Positions 43,323-53,048 of a DNA stretch of 58,903 bases are shown here, piece after piece. The first letter of the stretch is position 1; each line of letters begins with the position of its first letter. The translations under genes and the position numbers were made by a program. Source of the DNA: Comamonadaceae bacterium (GTDB lineage: Bacteria; Pseudomonadota; Gammaproteobacteria; Burkholderiales; Burkholderiaceae_C); the NCBI GenBank assembly GCA_947443645.1, contig CANEXF010000016.1:1-58903 (forward strand), given 5' to 3'. A model generated the notes under the pieces. It had not been told where the DNA came from, did not search any database, and saw only the letters and a list, made by a program, of their open reading frames with translations.

Positions 43323-43352
43323 AAAGGACAGCAATTTGAACTGCTGCCCTTT
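43323..43352 (-). terminator. Terminator-like hairpin after tRNA-Gly copy 1
   Basis: An 11-bp stem with one wobble (AAAGGGCAGCA / TGCTGTCCTTT on the minus strand) and a T-rich 3' flank. Its stem sequence resembles the terminator at 43032, as if the tRNA-Gly and its terminator were duplicated together. Confidence 0.6.
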
Positions 43353-43356
43353 AAAT

Positions 43357-43432
43357 TGGAGCGGGAGAAGAGTCTCGAACTCTCGACCTCAACCTTGGCA
43401 AGGTTGCGCTCTACCAACTGAGCTACTCCCGC
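43357..43432 (-). tRNA. tRNA-Gly (GCC), copy 1
   Basis: 76 bases including CCA, same sequence as the copy at 43064-43139. It is the first tRNA of the Gly-Cys-Gly block in the direction of transcription and lies 65 bases downstream of lon. Confidence 0.97.
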
Positions 43433-43497
43433 GTTTAACAGCTTTGTATTGTAGCCAGATTTTCATGCTTTATGCAAACCTGAACAAAAAAAGCCTC

Positions 43498-45924
43498 TCA
43501 ATGTTTGACTGATCCTGTCACGGCTGAAGGCGCTGCGGCGACCGCAGCCGCGGTGATCGCAATCTCTTCATCTGTGAGCGGAACAGGCTGGCGCTCGAGC
43601 GCAACCTGCAGCACCTGATCAATCCATTTAACAGGGATTATCTCCAGACCTTGTTTGACGTTCTCCGGGATCTCCTGCAAGTCCTTGGCATTTTCTTCAG
43701 GTATCAGCACAGTCTTGATGCCACCACGCAAAGCAGCCAGCAATTTTTCCTTCAAGCCGCCGATCGCGGTGACCTCGCCACGCAGCGTTATCTCGCCCGT
43801 CATGGCCACATCGCCGCGCACAGGAATGCCCGTGATTGCCGACACAAAGGCGGTTGTCATGGCCGCACCCGCGCTTGGGCCGTCTTTGGGAGTCGCGCCG
43901 TCCGGCACGTGAATATGGATGTCCCACTTTTCGAACATCTCGTCCTTGATGCCCAGCATCTTCGAGCGGCTACGCACCACGGTACGCGCCGCCTCGACCG
44001 ACTCCTTCATCACATCACCCAGCGAGCCGGTACGTGTGATCACGCCCTTGCCGGGCATCATGGCGGCCTCAATCGTCAGCAAGTCACCACCGACCTCGGT
44101 CCATGCGAGACCGACGACCTGGCCGACCTGGTTTTGCTGCTCGGCGCGGCCGTAATTGAATTTGCGCACGCCCAGAAAGTCATTCAGGTTGTCCGGCGTC
44201 ACCACCACTTGCGGCGTCATCTTCTTGAGCTGTATGCCCTTGACGACCTTGCGGCAGATCTTTGACAGTTCACGCTCAAGCGAACGCACACCTGCTTCAC
44301 GAGTGTAGTAACGCACGATGTCACGCACCGCTTGCTCCTGCACTTCCAGCTCTTCCGGCTTGACGCCATTGTTCTTCACCTGCTTGGGCAGCAGATAGCG
44401 CATCGCGATGCTGGTTTTTTCGTCTTCCGTGTAACCCGACAGACGAATTACTTCCATCCGGTCAAGCAAGGCCGGCGGAATATTCATCGAGTTCGATGTC
44501 GCGACAAACATCACATCGCTCAAGTCGAAATCGACTTCGACGTAGTGGTCGCCAAAAGTATGGTTTTGTTCAGGGTCCAGCACTTCAAGCAGTGCACTGG
44601 AAGGATCGCCCCTGAAGTCTGTGCCGAGCTTGTCAATCTCATCGAGCAGGAACAAAGGGTTGCGCGTGCCCGCCTTGGCCAGGCTTTGCAGCACCTTGCC
44701 TGGCAAGGCACCGATGTACGTGCGGCGATGTCCGCGAATTTCCGCCTCATCACGCATGCCGCCCAAGGCCATACGCACGTATTTGCGTCCGGTTGCTTTC
44801 GCTATCGACTGACCAAGCGAGGTTTTACCAACGCCGGGTGGGCCAACGAGGCAAAGAATGGGCGCCTTGAGTTTGTCAACGCGTTGCTGGACAGCAAGAT
44901 ACTCAACAATCCGGTCCTTGACTTTTTCCAAGCCGTAGTGGTCTTCGTTCAGGACGTTTTCGGCATTGACAAGGTCATGCTTGATCTTGGTTTTTTTGCT
45001 CCACGGCAACCCCGTCAACACGTCGATGTAGGTTCGTACCACCGTGGCTTCGGCAGACATAGGCGACATGAGCTTGAGCTTTTTGAGCTCACTTTCAGCC
45101 TTCTTGCGCGCTTCCTGAGGCATTTTGGCTGACTTGATCTTTTTCTCGATCTCCTCAATGTCAGCGCCATCTTCACCCTCGCCGAGCTCCTTCTGGATGG
45201 CTTTGACCTGCTCGTTCAGGTAAAAATCGCGCTGATTTTTCTCCATCTGGCGCTTGACCCGGCCGCGAATTTTCTTGTCCACATTCAGAATATCGACTTC
45301 ACGCTCGAGCTGCTCATAGAGATTTTCCAGACGCTCCTTGACGTGGGCGAGATCCAGAATGACCTGCTTGGCGTCAAGCTTGAGCGGCAAATGCGCAGCG
45401 ATGGTGTCGGCCAGACGACCAGCATCATCAATGCTGGAAATCGAGGTGAGAATTTCTGGTGGAATTTTTTTGTTGAGTTTGACGTAATGGTCAAACTGCT
45501 GCATCACGGCGCGGCGCAGCGCCTCGATTTCGCTGGTCTTGTCAGCCGCGATTACCGCAGGTTCCACCGGCGTCACATTGGCGCTGAAATGCTGCTCACC
45601 GTCCTCAATCTTGTTGACCTTGGCACGCTGCTGGCCCTCGACAAGCACCTTCACCGTGCCATCAGGCAATTTGAGCAATTGCAAGATGGTGGCCACACAG
45701 CCCACCTCAAACATGTCCTCTACCGAAGGTTCATCCTTGGCCGCCGCCTTTTGTGCAACCAGCATGATTCGCCGCTCGGCTTCCATGGCCGACTCAAGCG
45801 CCTTGATGCTCTTGGGCCGCCCGACAAACAGCGGAATAACCATGTGCGGGAAAACCACCACATCGCGCAAGGGCAAAAGTGGCAGATCTATGGGGGTAGG
45901 AGGCAATGAAGTTTGTCCAGACAT
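43498..45924 (-). CDS. lon: ATP-dependent protease Lon
   Basis: An 808-residue cytosolic AAA+ protease that degrades misfolded and regulatory proteins. N-terminal LON substrate domain (1-205, '[23 protein letters not shown]'), helical linker, AAA+ module with Walker [13 protein letters not shown], Walker B '[10 protein letters not shown]', and the C-terminal protease with catalytic Ser684 in DGPSAGAAM and a downstream Lys in '[10 protein letters not shown]'. A sigma-32-like promoter is visible upstream. Length and motifs are normal for LonA. Confidence 0.98.
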   Translation of the reverse strand: MSGQTSLPPTPIDLPLLPLRDVVVFPHMVIPLFVGRPKSIKALESAMEAERRIMLVAQKAAAKDEPSVEDMFEVGCVATILQLLKLPDGTVKVLVEGQQRAKVNKIEDGEQHFSANVTPVEPAVIAADKTSEIEALRRAVMQQFDHYVKLNKKIPPEILTSISSIDDAGRLADTIAAHLPLKLDAKQVILDLAHVKERLENLYEQLEREVDILNVDKKIRGRVKRQMEKNQRDFYLNEQVKAIQKELGEGEDGADIEEIEKKIKSAKMPQEARKKAESELKKLKLMSPMSAEATVVRTYIDVLTGLPWSKKTKIKHDLVNAENVLNEDHYGLEKVKDRIVEYLAVQQRVDKLKAPILCLVGPPGVGKTSLGQSIAKATGRKYVRMALGGMRDEAEIRGHRRTYIGALPGKVLQSLAKAGTRNPLFLLDEIDKLGTDFRGDPSSALLEVLDPEQNHTFGDHYVEVDFDLSDVMFVATSNSMNIPPALLDRMEVIRLSGYTEDEKTSIAMRYLLPKQVKNNGVKPEELEVQEQAVRDIVRYYTREAGVRSLERELSKICRKVVKGIQLKKMTPQVVVTPDNLNDFLGVRKFNYGRAEQQNQVGQVVGLAWTEVGGDLLTIEAAMMPGKGVITRTGSLGDVMKESVEAARTVVRSRSKMLGIKDEMFEKWDIHIHVPDGATPKDGPSAGAAMTTAFVSAITGIPVRGDVAMTGEITLRGEVTAIGGLKEKLLAALRGGIKTVLIPEENAKDLQEIPENVKQGLEIIPVKWIDQVLQVALERQPVPLTDEEIAITAAAVAAAPSAVTGSVKH

Positions 45925-45997
45925 ATAAGCCTTTGTTAAGCCCTGAACACAAGCCCCAGATATCTACGAGGGCCAGTAACAGATGCAGTATCTTGGC

Positions 45998-46025
45998 AAT
46001 TGGGGCGGGAAATCTGCATTTCAAT
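45998..46025 (-). promoter_or_regulatory. Sigma-32-like heat-shock promoter of lon
   Basis: On the minus strand TTGAA, a 14-base spacer and CCCCAATT, close to the CTTGAA / CCCCATNT heat-shock consensus, 74 bases upstream of the lon start. Confidence 0.55.
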
Positions 46026-46051
46026 GCATTTTTCCCAGCCCCTGGCGATCA

Positions 46052-47317
46052 TCAGGCTTTCTTTGCCGCTTCGCGGTAAACCAAAAGCGGCGCCTTGTTC
46101 TCTTCAATGGTCGACTCATCCACGACCACCTTGTCGACATTGCTGGCGTTAGGAAGGTCAAACATGGTGTCAATCAGCGACTGCTCAAGAATCGAACGCA
46201 AACCACGCGCGCCGGTCTTGCGGGCCAGCGCCTTGCGGGCAATTGCCTTGAGCGCAGACGGGCGAATCTCAAGGTCAACGCCTTCCATGGCCAGCAGCTT
46301 GCTGAATTGCTTGACCACCGCATTCTTGGGCTCAGTCAAAATCTGGACCAGTGCGTCTTCACTGAGTTCAGCCAGGGTTGCGACCACGGGCATGCGACCG
46401 ACAAGTTCAGGGATCAGGCCGAACTTGATCAGATCTTCAGGCTCGACGTCCTTGAAAGACTCCGTCAGGCTGCGATTTTTCTTGCTTTTGACTGCGGCGC
46501 CAAAACCGATACCAGAAGTTTCGGTCCGGCTTTCGATGACTTTTTCCAGACCTGAAAACGCACCGCCACAAATAAACAGGATGTTGGTAGTGTCGACCTG
46601 CAGGAAATCCTGATTTGGGTGTTTGCGCCCGCCTTGAGGCGGCACCGAGGCCATGGTGCCTTCAATCAGTTTGAGCAGCGCCTGCTGCACGCCCTCGCCA
46701 GACACGTCACGCGTGATCGACGGATTATCGGACTTGCGCGAAATCTTGTCGATTTCATCAATGTAGACAATGCCCTGCTGTGCCCGCTCAACCTCGTAAT
46801 TGCAGCTTTGCAGCAATTTCTGGATGATGTTCTCGACGTCCTCTCCCACGTAACCGGCCTCGGTCAGCGTGGTGGCATCAGCCATCACGAAGGGAACATT
46901 CAAGGTGCGTGCCAGTGTCTGCGCGAGCAGCGTCTTGCCTGAGCCGGTCGGCCCGATCAGCAAGATATTGCTTTTGGTCAGCTCGACATCGTCTTTTTTG
47001 GCGCTGTCCTTGTGCCGCAGACGTTTGTAGTGGTTGTAGACCGCCACGGCCAGCGTGCGCTTGGCGGGCTCCTGACCAATCACATAGCCGTCCAGAGTCG
47101 CCTTGATCTCTGACGGCGTTGGCAAGTCACCGCGTGTTTCGCGTACATCGTCCCCGGCGGGCAGTTCGTCGCGAATGATTTCATTGCACAACTCTATGCA
47201 TTCGTCGCAGACAAATACCGACGGGCCGGCTATGAGTTTTTTGACCTCGTGCTGACTTTTACCGCAAAAGGAGCAGTACAAAGTTTTTTCGCTTGAGGAG
47301 CCTTTTTTTTCGGCCAT
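46052..47317 (-). CDS. clpX: ATP-dependent Clp protease ATP-binding subunit ClpX
   Basis: A 421-residue AAA+ unfoldase that feeds substrates to ClpP. N-terminal zinc-binding domain with [11 protein letters not shown] and CDECIELC (four cysteines), Walker [16 protein letters not shown], Walker B '[11 protein letters not shown]', pore loop GYVG, and the ClpP-docking loop IGFGA (residues near 270). Full length. Transcribed after clpP, from which it is separated by a strong hairpin. Confidence 0.98.
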   Translation of the reverse strand: MAEKKGSSSEKTLYCSFCGKSQHEVKKLIAGPSVFVCDECIELCNEIIRDELPAGDDVRETRGDLPTPSEIKATLDGYVIGQEPAKRTLAVAVYNHYKRLRHKDSAKKDDVELTKSNILLIGPTGSGKTLLAQTLARTLNVPFVMADATTLTEAGYVGEDVENIIQKLLQSCNYEVERAQQGIVYIDEIDKISRKSDNPSITRDVSGEGVQQALLKLIEGTMASVPPQGGRKHPNQDFLQVDTTNILFICGGAFSGLEKVIESRTETSGIGFGAAVKSKKNRSLTESFKDVEPEDLIKFGLIPELVGRMPVVATLAELSEDALVQILTEPKNAVVKQFSKLLAMEGVDLEIRPSALKAIARKALARKTGARGLRSILEQSLIDTMFDLPNASNVDKVVVDESTIEENKAPLLVYREAAKKA

Positions 47318-47374
47318 TATGGAGTCGCCTTGTGAAGTGGCTGAAGAGACGGTTAGCTAATGATAACCAAATAA

Positions 47375-47407
47375 AAACGGCGCTTTCCGTCACAGAAAAC
47401 GCCGTTT
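47375..47407 (-). terminator. Hairpin between clpP and clpX
   Basis: AAACGGCG (47375-47382) pairs with CGCCGTTT (47400-47407), extended inward by TTTC/GGAAA pairing, and on the minus strand is followed by TTTTTATT. It is a good intrinsic terminator lying between two genes usually thought of as one operon. Confidence 0.7.
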
Positions 47408-47467
47408 AGGCAGTAAGGATGTTGCTTGACCCACCTCTTGCGAGGGACGGGACGCGCGCAGACCTGA

Positions 47468-48121
47468 CTATGGACGCTTTGAAATCACCTGATCAACCAG
47501 ACCGTACTCTTTGGCATCGTCTGCAAACATGAAATAGTCACGTTCGGTGTCGCGCTCGATCTTTTCGACGGTCTGACCGGTATTGGCCGCAAGAATGCGG
47601 TTGAGCTGGTCACGGGTTTTCAGGATGTCACGCGCGTGAATTTCGATGTCACTGGCCTGCCCCTGCGCACCACCGGAAGGCTGGTGGATCATCACACGGG
47701 AATTAGGCAGGGAAAAGCGCTTGCCTTTGGCACCGGCTGAGAGCAAAAAAGCCCCCATGCTGGCCGCCATGCCGACGCAAAGCGTGGACACATCAGGCTT
47801 GATGAACTGCATGGTGTCGTAAATCGCCATGCCGGCTGTGACCGAACCACCGGGCGAGTTGATGTAGAAAGAAATGTCCTTGTCAGGATTCTCGCTTTCC
47901 AGAAACAGCAACTGCGCCACCACCAGATTGGCCGTCTGGTCATTGACAGGACCGACCAGAAAAATCACGCGCTCCTTGAGCAGGCGCGAGTAAATGTCAT
48001 ACGAGCGCTCGCCTCGGCCAGACTGCTCAATCACCATGGGCACCATGCCCAAACCCTGGGTTTCCATGGCGCCGCCCATAGCTGACGCGCCGTAAATACT
48101 GTTCATACTGTTTCGAGACAT
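47468..48121 (-). CDS. clpP: ATP-dependent Clp protease proteolytic subunit ClpP
   Basis: A 217-residue self-compartmentalising serine protease that works with ClpX (and ClpA). Catalytic Ser121 is in [12 protein letters not shown], the His in [13 protein letters not shown], and the Asp in the 'TERDYFM' region. A short N-terminal propeptide is present before '[20 protein letters not shown]'. The ATG at 48121 has a GGAG site; a TTG one codon earlier is less likely. It lies 119 bases downstream of tig. Confidence 0.98.
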   Translation of the reverse strand: MSRNSMNSIYGASAMGGAMETQGLGMVPMVIEQSGRGERSYDIYSRLLKERVIFLVGPVNDQTANLVVAQLLFLESENPDKDISFYINSPGGSVTAGMAIYDTMQFIKPDVSTLCVGMAASMGAFLLSAGAKGKRFSLPNSRVMIHQPSGGAQGQASDIEIHARDILKTRDQLNRILAANTGQTVEKIERDTERDYFMFADDAKEYGLVDQVISKRP

Positions 48122-48240
48122 CAAATTTTCTCCAGAAATACTGCGGACGAAAAGGCTACTGTACCCAAAAGAAATGGGGCTCGTACGCTGGACTTCAAGC
48201 CAGGCACAAACCCCAATTCATGAAATGGACAGGTAGGCGA

Positions 48241-49551
48241 TCAGTTCTGCGCCATCAACTCGTCAAACGAGACGGTCTTTTCATTGACTTTAGCCTTGGA
48301 CAAAACGAAGTCTGTGACGTTGTTTTCAATCACAACGGCTTCAACCTCTGCCATACGGCGATTGTCGCTGAGGTACCAGCGCACAACGTCTTGCGGCTTC
48401 TCGTAGCTGGCAGCAAGCTCTTCGATGTGCGATTTGAGCTGCTCAGGCTTGGCCTGCAAATTATTGGAACGGACCAGCTCAGCAACGACCAGACCCAGGC
48501 GCACGCGCTTTTCAGCTTGCGGGCGGAACACTTCTTCTGGAATCGGTGCTTTGTCGGCGTCCTTGATGCCGCGCTGCTTGAGGTCAGCACGGGCGCCTTC
48601 AATCATGCGATCCACTTCGGACTGCACGCTTGACTTGGGCAGGTCCAGCTCGGCATTGGCCACCAGGGCGTCCATGACGGCGTTCTTGTTGCGCGCCAGC
48701 AAGCGGAACTTGACTTCACGCTCGAGGTTCTTCTTGATGTCAGCGCGCAGGCCCTCAACCGTGCCTTCTGCAATGCCAAGCGACTTGGCCAGGGCTTCAT
48801 TTACTTCGGGCAGGTGTGCGGCTTCGAGTTTTTTGACCGTGACCAGAAAATCAGCCTGCTTGCCTGCAACATCCTTGCCGTGGTAGTCAACAGGGAAATT
48901 CAGCGGGAAGGTCTTGCTGTCGCCGCTTTTCATGCCGCGCACAGCTTCTTCGAATTCCTTGAGCATCTGGCCGTCACCAATCAGAAACTGGTAGTCCTCG
49001 GCCTTGCCGCCAGCGAAGGTCTCGCCGTCGATCTTGCCTTCGAAATCTATGGTCGCGCGGTCGCCGTCTTGCGCAGGCGCATCGGCTGCGCGCTGGGCGA
49101 AGGTGCGGCGCTGCTTGCGCAGGATGTCAATGGTCTTGTCGATGGCGGCATCGCTGACATCAGCGCTGACTTTTTCGATTTCAGCCAGGCTCAGATCAGC
49201 GATCTTGACGTCTGGGTAGACCTCGAATATGGCGTCAAACACCAGATCGCCTTCTGGCGCGCCTTCTTTTTCGCTGATACGTGGCTGGCCGGCGACGCGA
49301 AGCTTGGCTTCATTGGCAGCGGTCGAGAAGGCCTCGCCCACTTTGTCATTCATGACTTCGTAGTGAACTGAATAGCCATAACGTTGGGCCACCACATTCA
49401 TGGGCACCTTGCCTGGACGGAAACCGTCCATCTTGACAGTCCGAGCCAGGCGCTTCAAACGCACATCAACTTCGGACTGGATGCTGCCTACGGGCAGTGT
49501 CAAGGTGATTTTGCGTTCCAGCTTTTCAAGGGTTTCAACAGTCACTGCCAT
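48241..49551 (-). CDS. tig: Trigger factor (ribosome-associated chaperone, PPIase)
   Basis: A 436-residue chaperone. The ribosome-binding domain has the signature GFRPGKVPMNVV (residues about 44-55), the central FKBP-type PPIase domain spans about 160-245 ('DGDRATIDFEGKIDGETFAGG'), and the C-terminal helical chaperone domain follows. It acts first on nascent chains; with ClpXP and Lon downstream the locus covers folding and degradation. It is the first gene in the direction of transcription, preceded by tRNA-Leu. Confidence 0.98.
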   Translation of the reverse strand: MAVTVETLEKLERKITLTLPVGSIQSEVDVRLKRLARTVKMDGFRPGKVPMNVVAQRYGYSVHYEVMNDKVGEAFSTAANEAKLRVAGQPRISEKEGAPEGDLVFDAIFEVYPDVKIADLSLAEIEKVSADVSDAAIDKTIDILRKQRRTFAQRAADAPAQDGDRATIDFEGKIDGETFAGGKAEDYQFLIGDGQMLKEFEEAVRGMKSGDSKTFPLNFPVDYHGKDVAGKQADFLVTVKKLEAAHLPEVNEALAKSLGIAEGTVEGLRADIKKNLEREVKFRLLARNKNAVMDALVANAELDLPKSSVQSEVDRMIEGARADLKQRGIKDADKAPIPEEVFRPQAEKRVRLGLVVAELVRSNNLQAKPEQLKSHIEELAASYEKPQDVVRWYLSDNRRMAEVEAVVIENNVTDFVLSKAKVNEKTVSFDELMAQN

Positions 49552-49632
49552 GATGGGTTCCTAAAAATCTAAATAATCTAAGAGAAATTGCCAGCGTCGG
49601 GCGCTGCCCGACGAATCTGCAAATTTTCAAGG

Positions 49633-49719
49633 TGGTGCGCGGGGCGGGACTCGAACCCGCACAGTATTGCTACCGTCAGGACCTAAACCTGGTGCGTCTA
49701 CCAATTTCGCCACCCGCGC
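49633..49719 (-). tRNA. tRNA-Leu (UAG)
   Basis: 87 bases including CCA. GCGCGGGTGGCGAAATTGGT at the 5' end, UAG anticodon in the TTTAGGT loop, a long variable arm and TTCGAGTC in the T-loop. Acceptor arms GCGCGGG/CCCGCGC pair perfectly. Confidence 0.96.
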
Positions 49720-49807
49720 GCCTGAAACAGGAAACGGGAACTCGCCGCGGTCGATGACACATCAACGCCTGAGCGAACTCCCGCATGAAATCGGAGAACC
49801 TATGATT

Positions 49808-52800
49808 TTAGCCTGTAAAGGCTGACCCCTTTTGCGACTCGGGGCGCTTGACGCGAAACCAGGCTGCATACATGGCGGGCAAAGCCAGCAGGGTCAGCGC
49901 AGTCGCGACAATCAGGCCGCCCATGATCGCCACAGCCATCGGCCCCCAGAATACGCTGCGCGACAGCGGAATCATGGCCAGCACGGCGGCGGCGGCGGTC
50001 AGCACGATAGGCCTGAGCCGGCGCACAGCAGACTCCACAATCGCGTCCCAGGCCGGCACGCCGCGCGCCCTGTCCTGCTCAATCTGGTCAATCAAAATGA
50101 CCGAGTTGCGCTGAATCATGCCCATTAGCGCGATCACGCCCAGCAAGGCGACAAAGCCAAACGGCCTGCCAAGCAGCAGCAAGGCTCCCGCCACGCCGGC
50201 AATGCCCAGCGGTCCGGTCAGAAACACCAGCAAGGCGCGGCTAAAGCTCTGCAATTGCAGCATCAGCAGTGTGAAGGTCAAGAACAGCATGACGGGAATA
50301 CCCGCCGCAATCGACGCAGAACCCTTGCTGCTTTCCTCAACGGCACCGGCCACCTGGATGCGGTATGCGCTCAAGCCATGCGACTTCCACTCGTCCTCAA
50401 GAGCCTTGAGGCGCGGCGCCAGCTCATTGGTGACCGTTGCGCCCTGCAGGCCTTCGACGATGTCGCTTTGCACCGTGATGGCATAGTCGCGGTTCTCGCG
50501 CCACATCACACCGGGCTCCCAGGCAAACACCGGCTTGGCGATCTGGGTCAGCGGAATCGATTTGCCCGAAGCCGTCGGCAGGTAGGCGTTAGCAATGTCG
50601 GTGATGGCATTGCGTTCGTCCTGTGGCTGGCGCAACACAATGTCTATGAGTTTGTCGCCTTCACGGAACTGGCCGACAGAGCTACCCGACAACATGGTTC
50701 GCGAAGCCTGCGCAATCGACTGGCTGCTCACGCCCAGGGCTCTGGCCTTGGACTGGTCGACTTCCAGACGCAGCACCTTGACCGACTCGTTCCAGTTGTC
50801 ATTGACACCACGGGTGTGGCTGTTCTCGCGCATGGCCGCCTTGACTTCATCGGCCCGCTCACGCAGCACCAGAGGATCACTGCCGACAACGCGAAACTGC
50901 ACCGGATAAGCCACCGGCGGTCCGTTGGGCAGCAGCTTGACGCGGCCCCGCACCTCGGGAAACTCCTGGGCCAGCAAGGTCGGCAGCTTGATGCGCAGCG
51001 TGTCGCGCACCTTCAGGTCTTGCGGCAGCACAATGAACTGGGAGACATTGGTCTGTGGAAAAACCTGGTCCAGTGGCAAATAAAAGCGCGGCACGCCGGA
51101 ACCGACCCAGGTGCTCACCGATGCCACACCGGCTTCATTAAGCAGGCGGGCCTCAACGCGTTTTGCCGTCGCCTCATTGGCTGCAAACGATGTGCCCTCC
51201 GGGAACCAGATGTCCAGCATGATCTCTGGCCGGCTCGAATCGGGGAAAAACTGCTGCTGCACGCGACCCATGCCCACGATGCCGAGCCCAAAGGTCAGCA
51301 CGGTCGCCGCGATAGTGATCCATCGGTAGCGCACGCACCAGTTCACCATTCGCCTGAATGTATTGTAGAAAACCGAGTCAAACATCTCGTGCTCGTCATG
51401 CTCGTCCGAACCCGGCTTTCGCTCCAGCACATGGTCGGGTTTTCGCAGCAGCAGTGTGCCCAGGTAAGGCACAAAGTAGACCGAAACAATCCAGCTCAGC
51501 ACCAGTGCGATCACCGTGACCGCAAAAATCGCATAGGTGTATTCGCCCGTGACGGACTTCGCCAGGCCAATCGGCAAAAAGCCCGCCGCCGTGATCAGGG
51601 TGCCGGTCAGCATGGGCATGGCCGTGATTTCATAGGCAAAGGTTGCTGCGCGCACCTTGTCGTAGCCTTCCTCCATCTTGCGCACCATCATTTCGACGGC
51701 AATGATGGCGTCATCGACCAGCAATCCGAGCGCAATGATGAGCGAGCCCAGCGAGATCTTGTGCAGTCCTATGCCGAAGTAAAGCATGGCCAAAAACGTC
51801 ACGCCCAGCACCAGGGGAATGGTGATGCCCACCACCAGACCGGGCCGGATATCGATGTAGTAACGCTTCCACCAGGGCTGAGGCCCCCAAGGGCTGTCCA
51901 TGCGCTTGTGAAAACCCAGGCTGATGAAGCTGACCGCCAGTACGATCACCACCGCTTCTATCAGCACCCGCACGAATTCATTGACCGAAGTCGCCACGGC
52001 AGTGGGCTGGTCTTGTATCTGAACCAGTTTGATACCGGCCGGCAGCGTCTGGTCAAGCTTTGCCGTCAGCGCCTTGAGCGATTTGCCCAGCGCAATGATG
52101 TCGCCGCCCTTGGCCATGGATACGCCCAGCGCGATGACCTCCTTGCCCTGATGGCGCACCTTGACCGACGGCGGATCAATATAGCCGCGCTTGATCTCGG
52201 CAATGTCGCCAAGACGCAGCTGGTTGCCGCCGGCGCTGGTGCCGGCGCCGTAGCCCGCGCCGCGAATCGGCATGGCCCGCAGCTGCTCTATGGCCTCAAA
52301 CTGGCCAGCCACCCGGACCTGAACCACATCCAGCGGCGTCTGCACCGCGCCAGCGGACTCCACCGCGTTTTGTTGGCCAAGCTGGCTCAGGACCTGGTTG
52401 AAGTCCAGCCCGAGCTGCGCCAGCCGCTTTTGCGAAATCTCTATGAAGAGCTTTTCGTCCTGCACGCCGAACAGCTCCACCTTGCTGACATCAGATACGC
52501 GCAGCAGCTGCTGGCGCACATCGTCGGCAAAGGTCTTGACTTCGGCGTAGTTGAAGCCGTCTGACTCCAGCGCGTAGATCACGCCATAGACATCACCGAA
52601 CTCGTCATTGAAAAACGGACCCTGCACACCGCCCGGCAGCGTTGTGCGCATGTCGCTGATTTTCTTGCGCACGCTGTACCAGACGTTGGGCACCTCACTG
52701 GCCTTGGAGGAGTCCTTGATCTGGAAAATGATCTGCGACTCACCCGGCTTGGAGTAGCTGCGGATCTTGTCGGCGTAAGGCACTTCCTGAAGCGTGCGTT

Positions 52801-53041
52801 CGAGCTTGTCGGTAACCTGCTCCGCGACTTGTTGCGCGGTCGCGCCCGGCCAGTAGGTGCGAACCACCATGGCGCGAAAGGTGAAAGGCGGGTCTTCATC
52901 CTGGCCCAGCTGGAAGTAGGCGGCAAAGCCCAGCAGCATGAGCACCAGCATCAGATAGCGCGTCAGCGCCGGGTGCTCCAGCGCCCATTTGGACAGGTTG
53001 AAGCTCTTGGAAGGCAATTGGGGCGGGGGTGTCTGCGTCAT
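49808..53041 (-). CDS. RND family efflux permease
   Basis: About 1077 residues, twelve membrane helices. 'KWALEHPALTRYLMLVLMLLG' at the N-terminus, DEDPPFTFRAMVVRTYWPGA, the helix-4 proton-relay region 'LIIALGLLVDDAIIAVEMMVR', and 'GVIALMGMIQRNSVILIDQIE' mark an RND pump distinct from AcrB proper and closer to the TriC/MdtB-like or less-characterised HAE branch. The start at 53041 lies eight bases after the adaptor stop; an ATG at 53068 inside the adaptor gene is possible. No outer-membrane channel gene is adjacent, so it may use the OprM-like protein at 33978. Confidence 0.92.
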   Translation of the reverse strand: MTQTPPPQLPSKSFNLSKWALEHPALTRYLMLVLMLLGFAAYFQLGQDEDPPFTFRAMVVRTYWPGATAQQVAEQVTDKLERTLQEVPYADKIRSYSKPGESQIIFQIKDSSKASEVPNVWYSVRKKISDMRTTLPGGVQGPFFNDEFGDVYGVIYALESDGFNYAEVKTFADDVRQQLLRVSDVSKVELFGVQDEKLFIEISQKRLAQLGLDFNQVLSQLGQQNAVESAGAVQTPLDVVQVRVAGQFEAIEQLRAMPIRGAGYGAGTSAGGNQLRLGDIAEIKRGYIDPPSVKVRHQGKEVIALGVSMAKGGDIIALGKSLKALTAKLDQTLPAGIKLVQIQDQPTAVATSVNEFVRVLIEAVVIVLAVSFISLGFHKRMDSPWGPQPWWKRYYIDIRPGLVVGITIPLVLGVTFLAMLYFGIGLHKISLGSLIIALGLLVDDAIIAVEMMVRKMEEGYDKVRAATFAYEITAMPMLTGTLITAAGFLPIGLAKSVTGEYTYAIFAVTVIALVLSWIVSVYFVPYLGTLLLRKPDHVLERKPGSDEHDEHEMFDSVFYNTFRRMVNWCVRYRWITIAATVLTFGLGIVGMGRVQQQFFPDSSRPEIMLDIWFPEGTSFAANEATAKRVEARLLNEAGVASVSTWVGSGVPRFYLPLDQVFPQTNVSQFIVLPQDLKVRDTLRIKLPTLLAQEFPEVRGRVKLLPNGPPVAYPVQFRVVGSDPLVLRERADEVKAAMRENSHTRGVNDNWNESVKVLRLEVDQSKARALGVSSQSIAQASRTMLSGSSVGQFREGDKLIDIVLRQPQDERNAITDIANAYLPTASGKSIPLTQIAKPVFAWEPGVMWRENRDYAITVQSDIVEGLQGATVTNELAPRLKALEDEWKSHGLSAYRIQVAGAVEESSKGSASIAAGIPVMLFLTFTLLMLQLQSFSRALLVFLTGPLGIAGVAGALLLLGRPFGFVALLGVIALMGMIQRNSVILIDQIEQDRARGVPAWDAIVESAVRRLRPIVLTAAAAVLAMIPLSRSVFWGPMAVAIMGGLIVATALTLLALPAMYAAWFRVKRPESQKGSAFTG

Positions 53042-53048
53042 GGCCGGC

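Noticed and set aside
50255..52564. A 769-codon open frame on the plus strand.
   Set aside because: It lies wholly antisense to the RND permease gene, whose motifs are clear; its protein is rich in His/Arg/Gln without family features, a usual by-product of high-GC codon bias.
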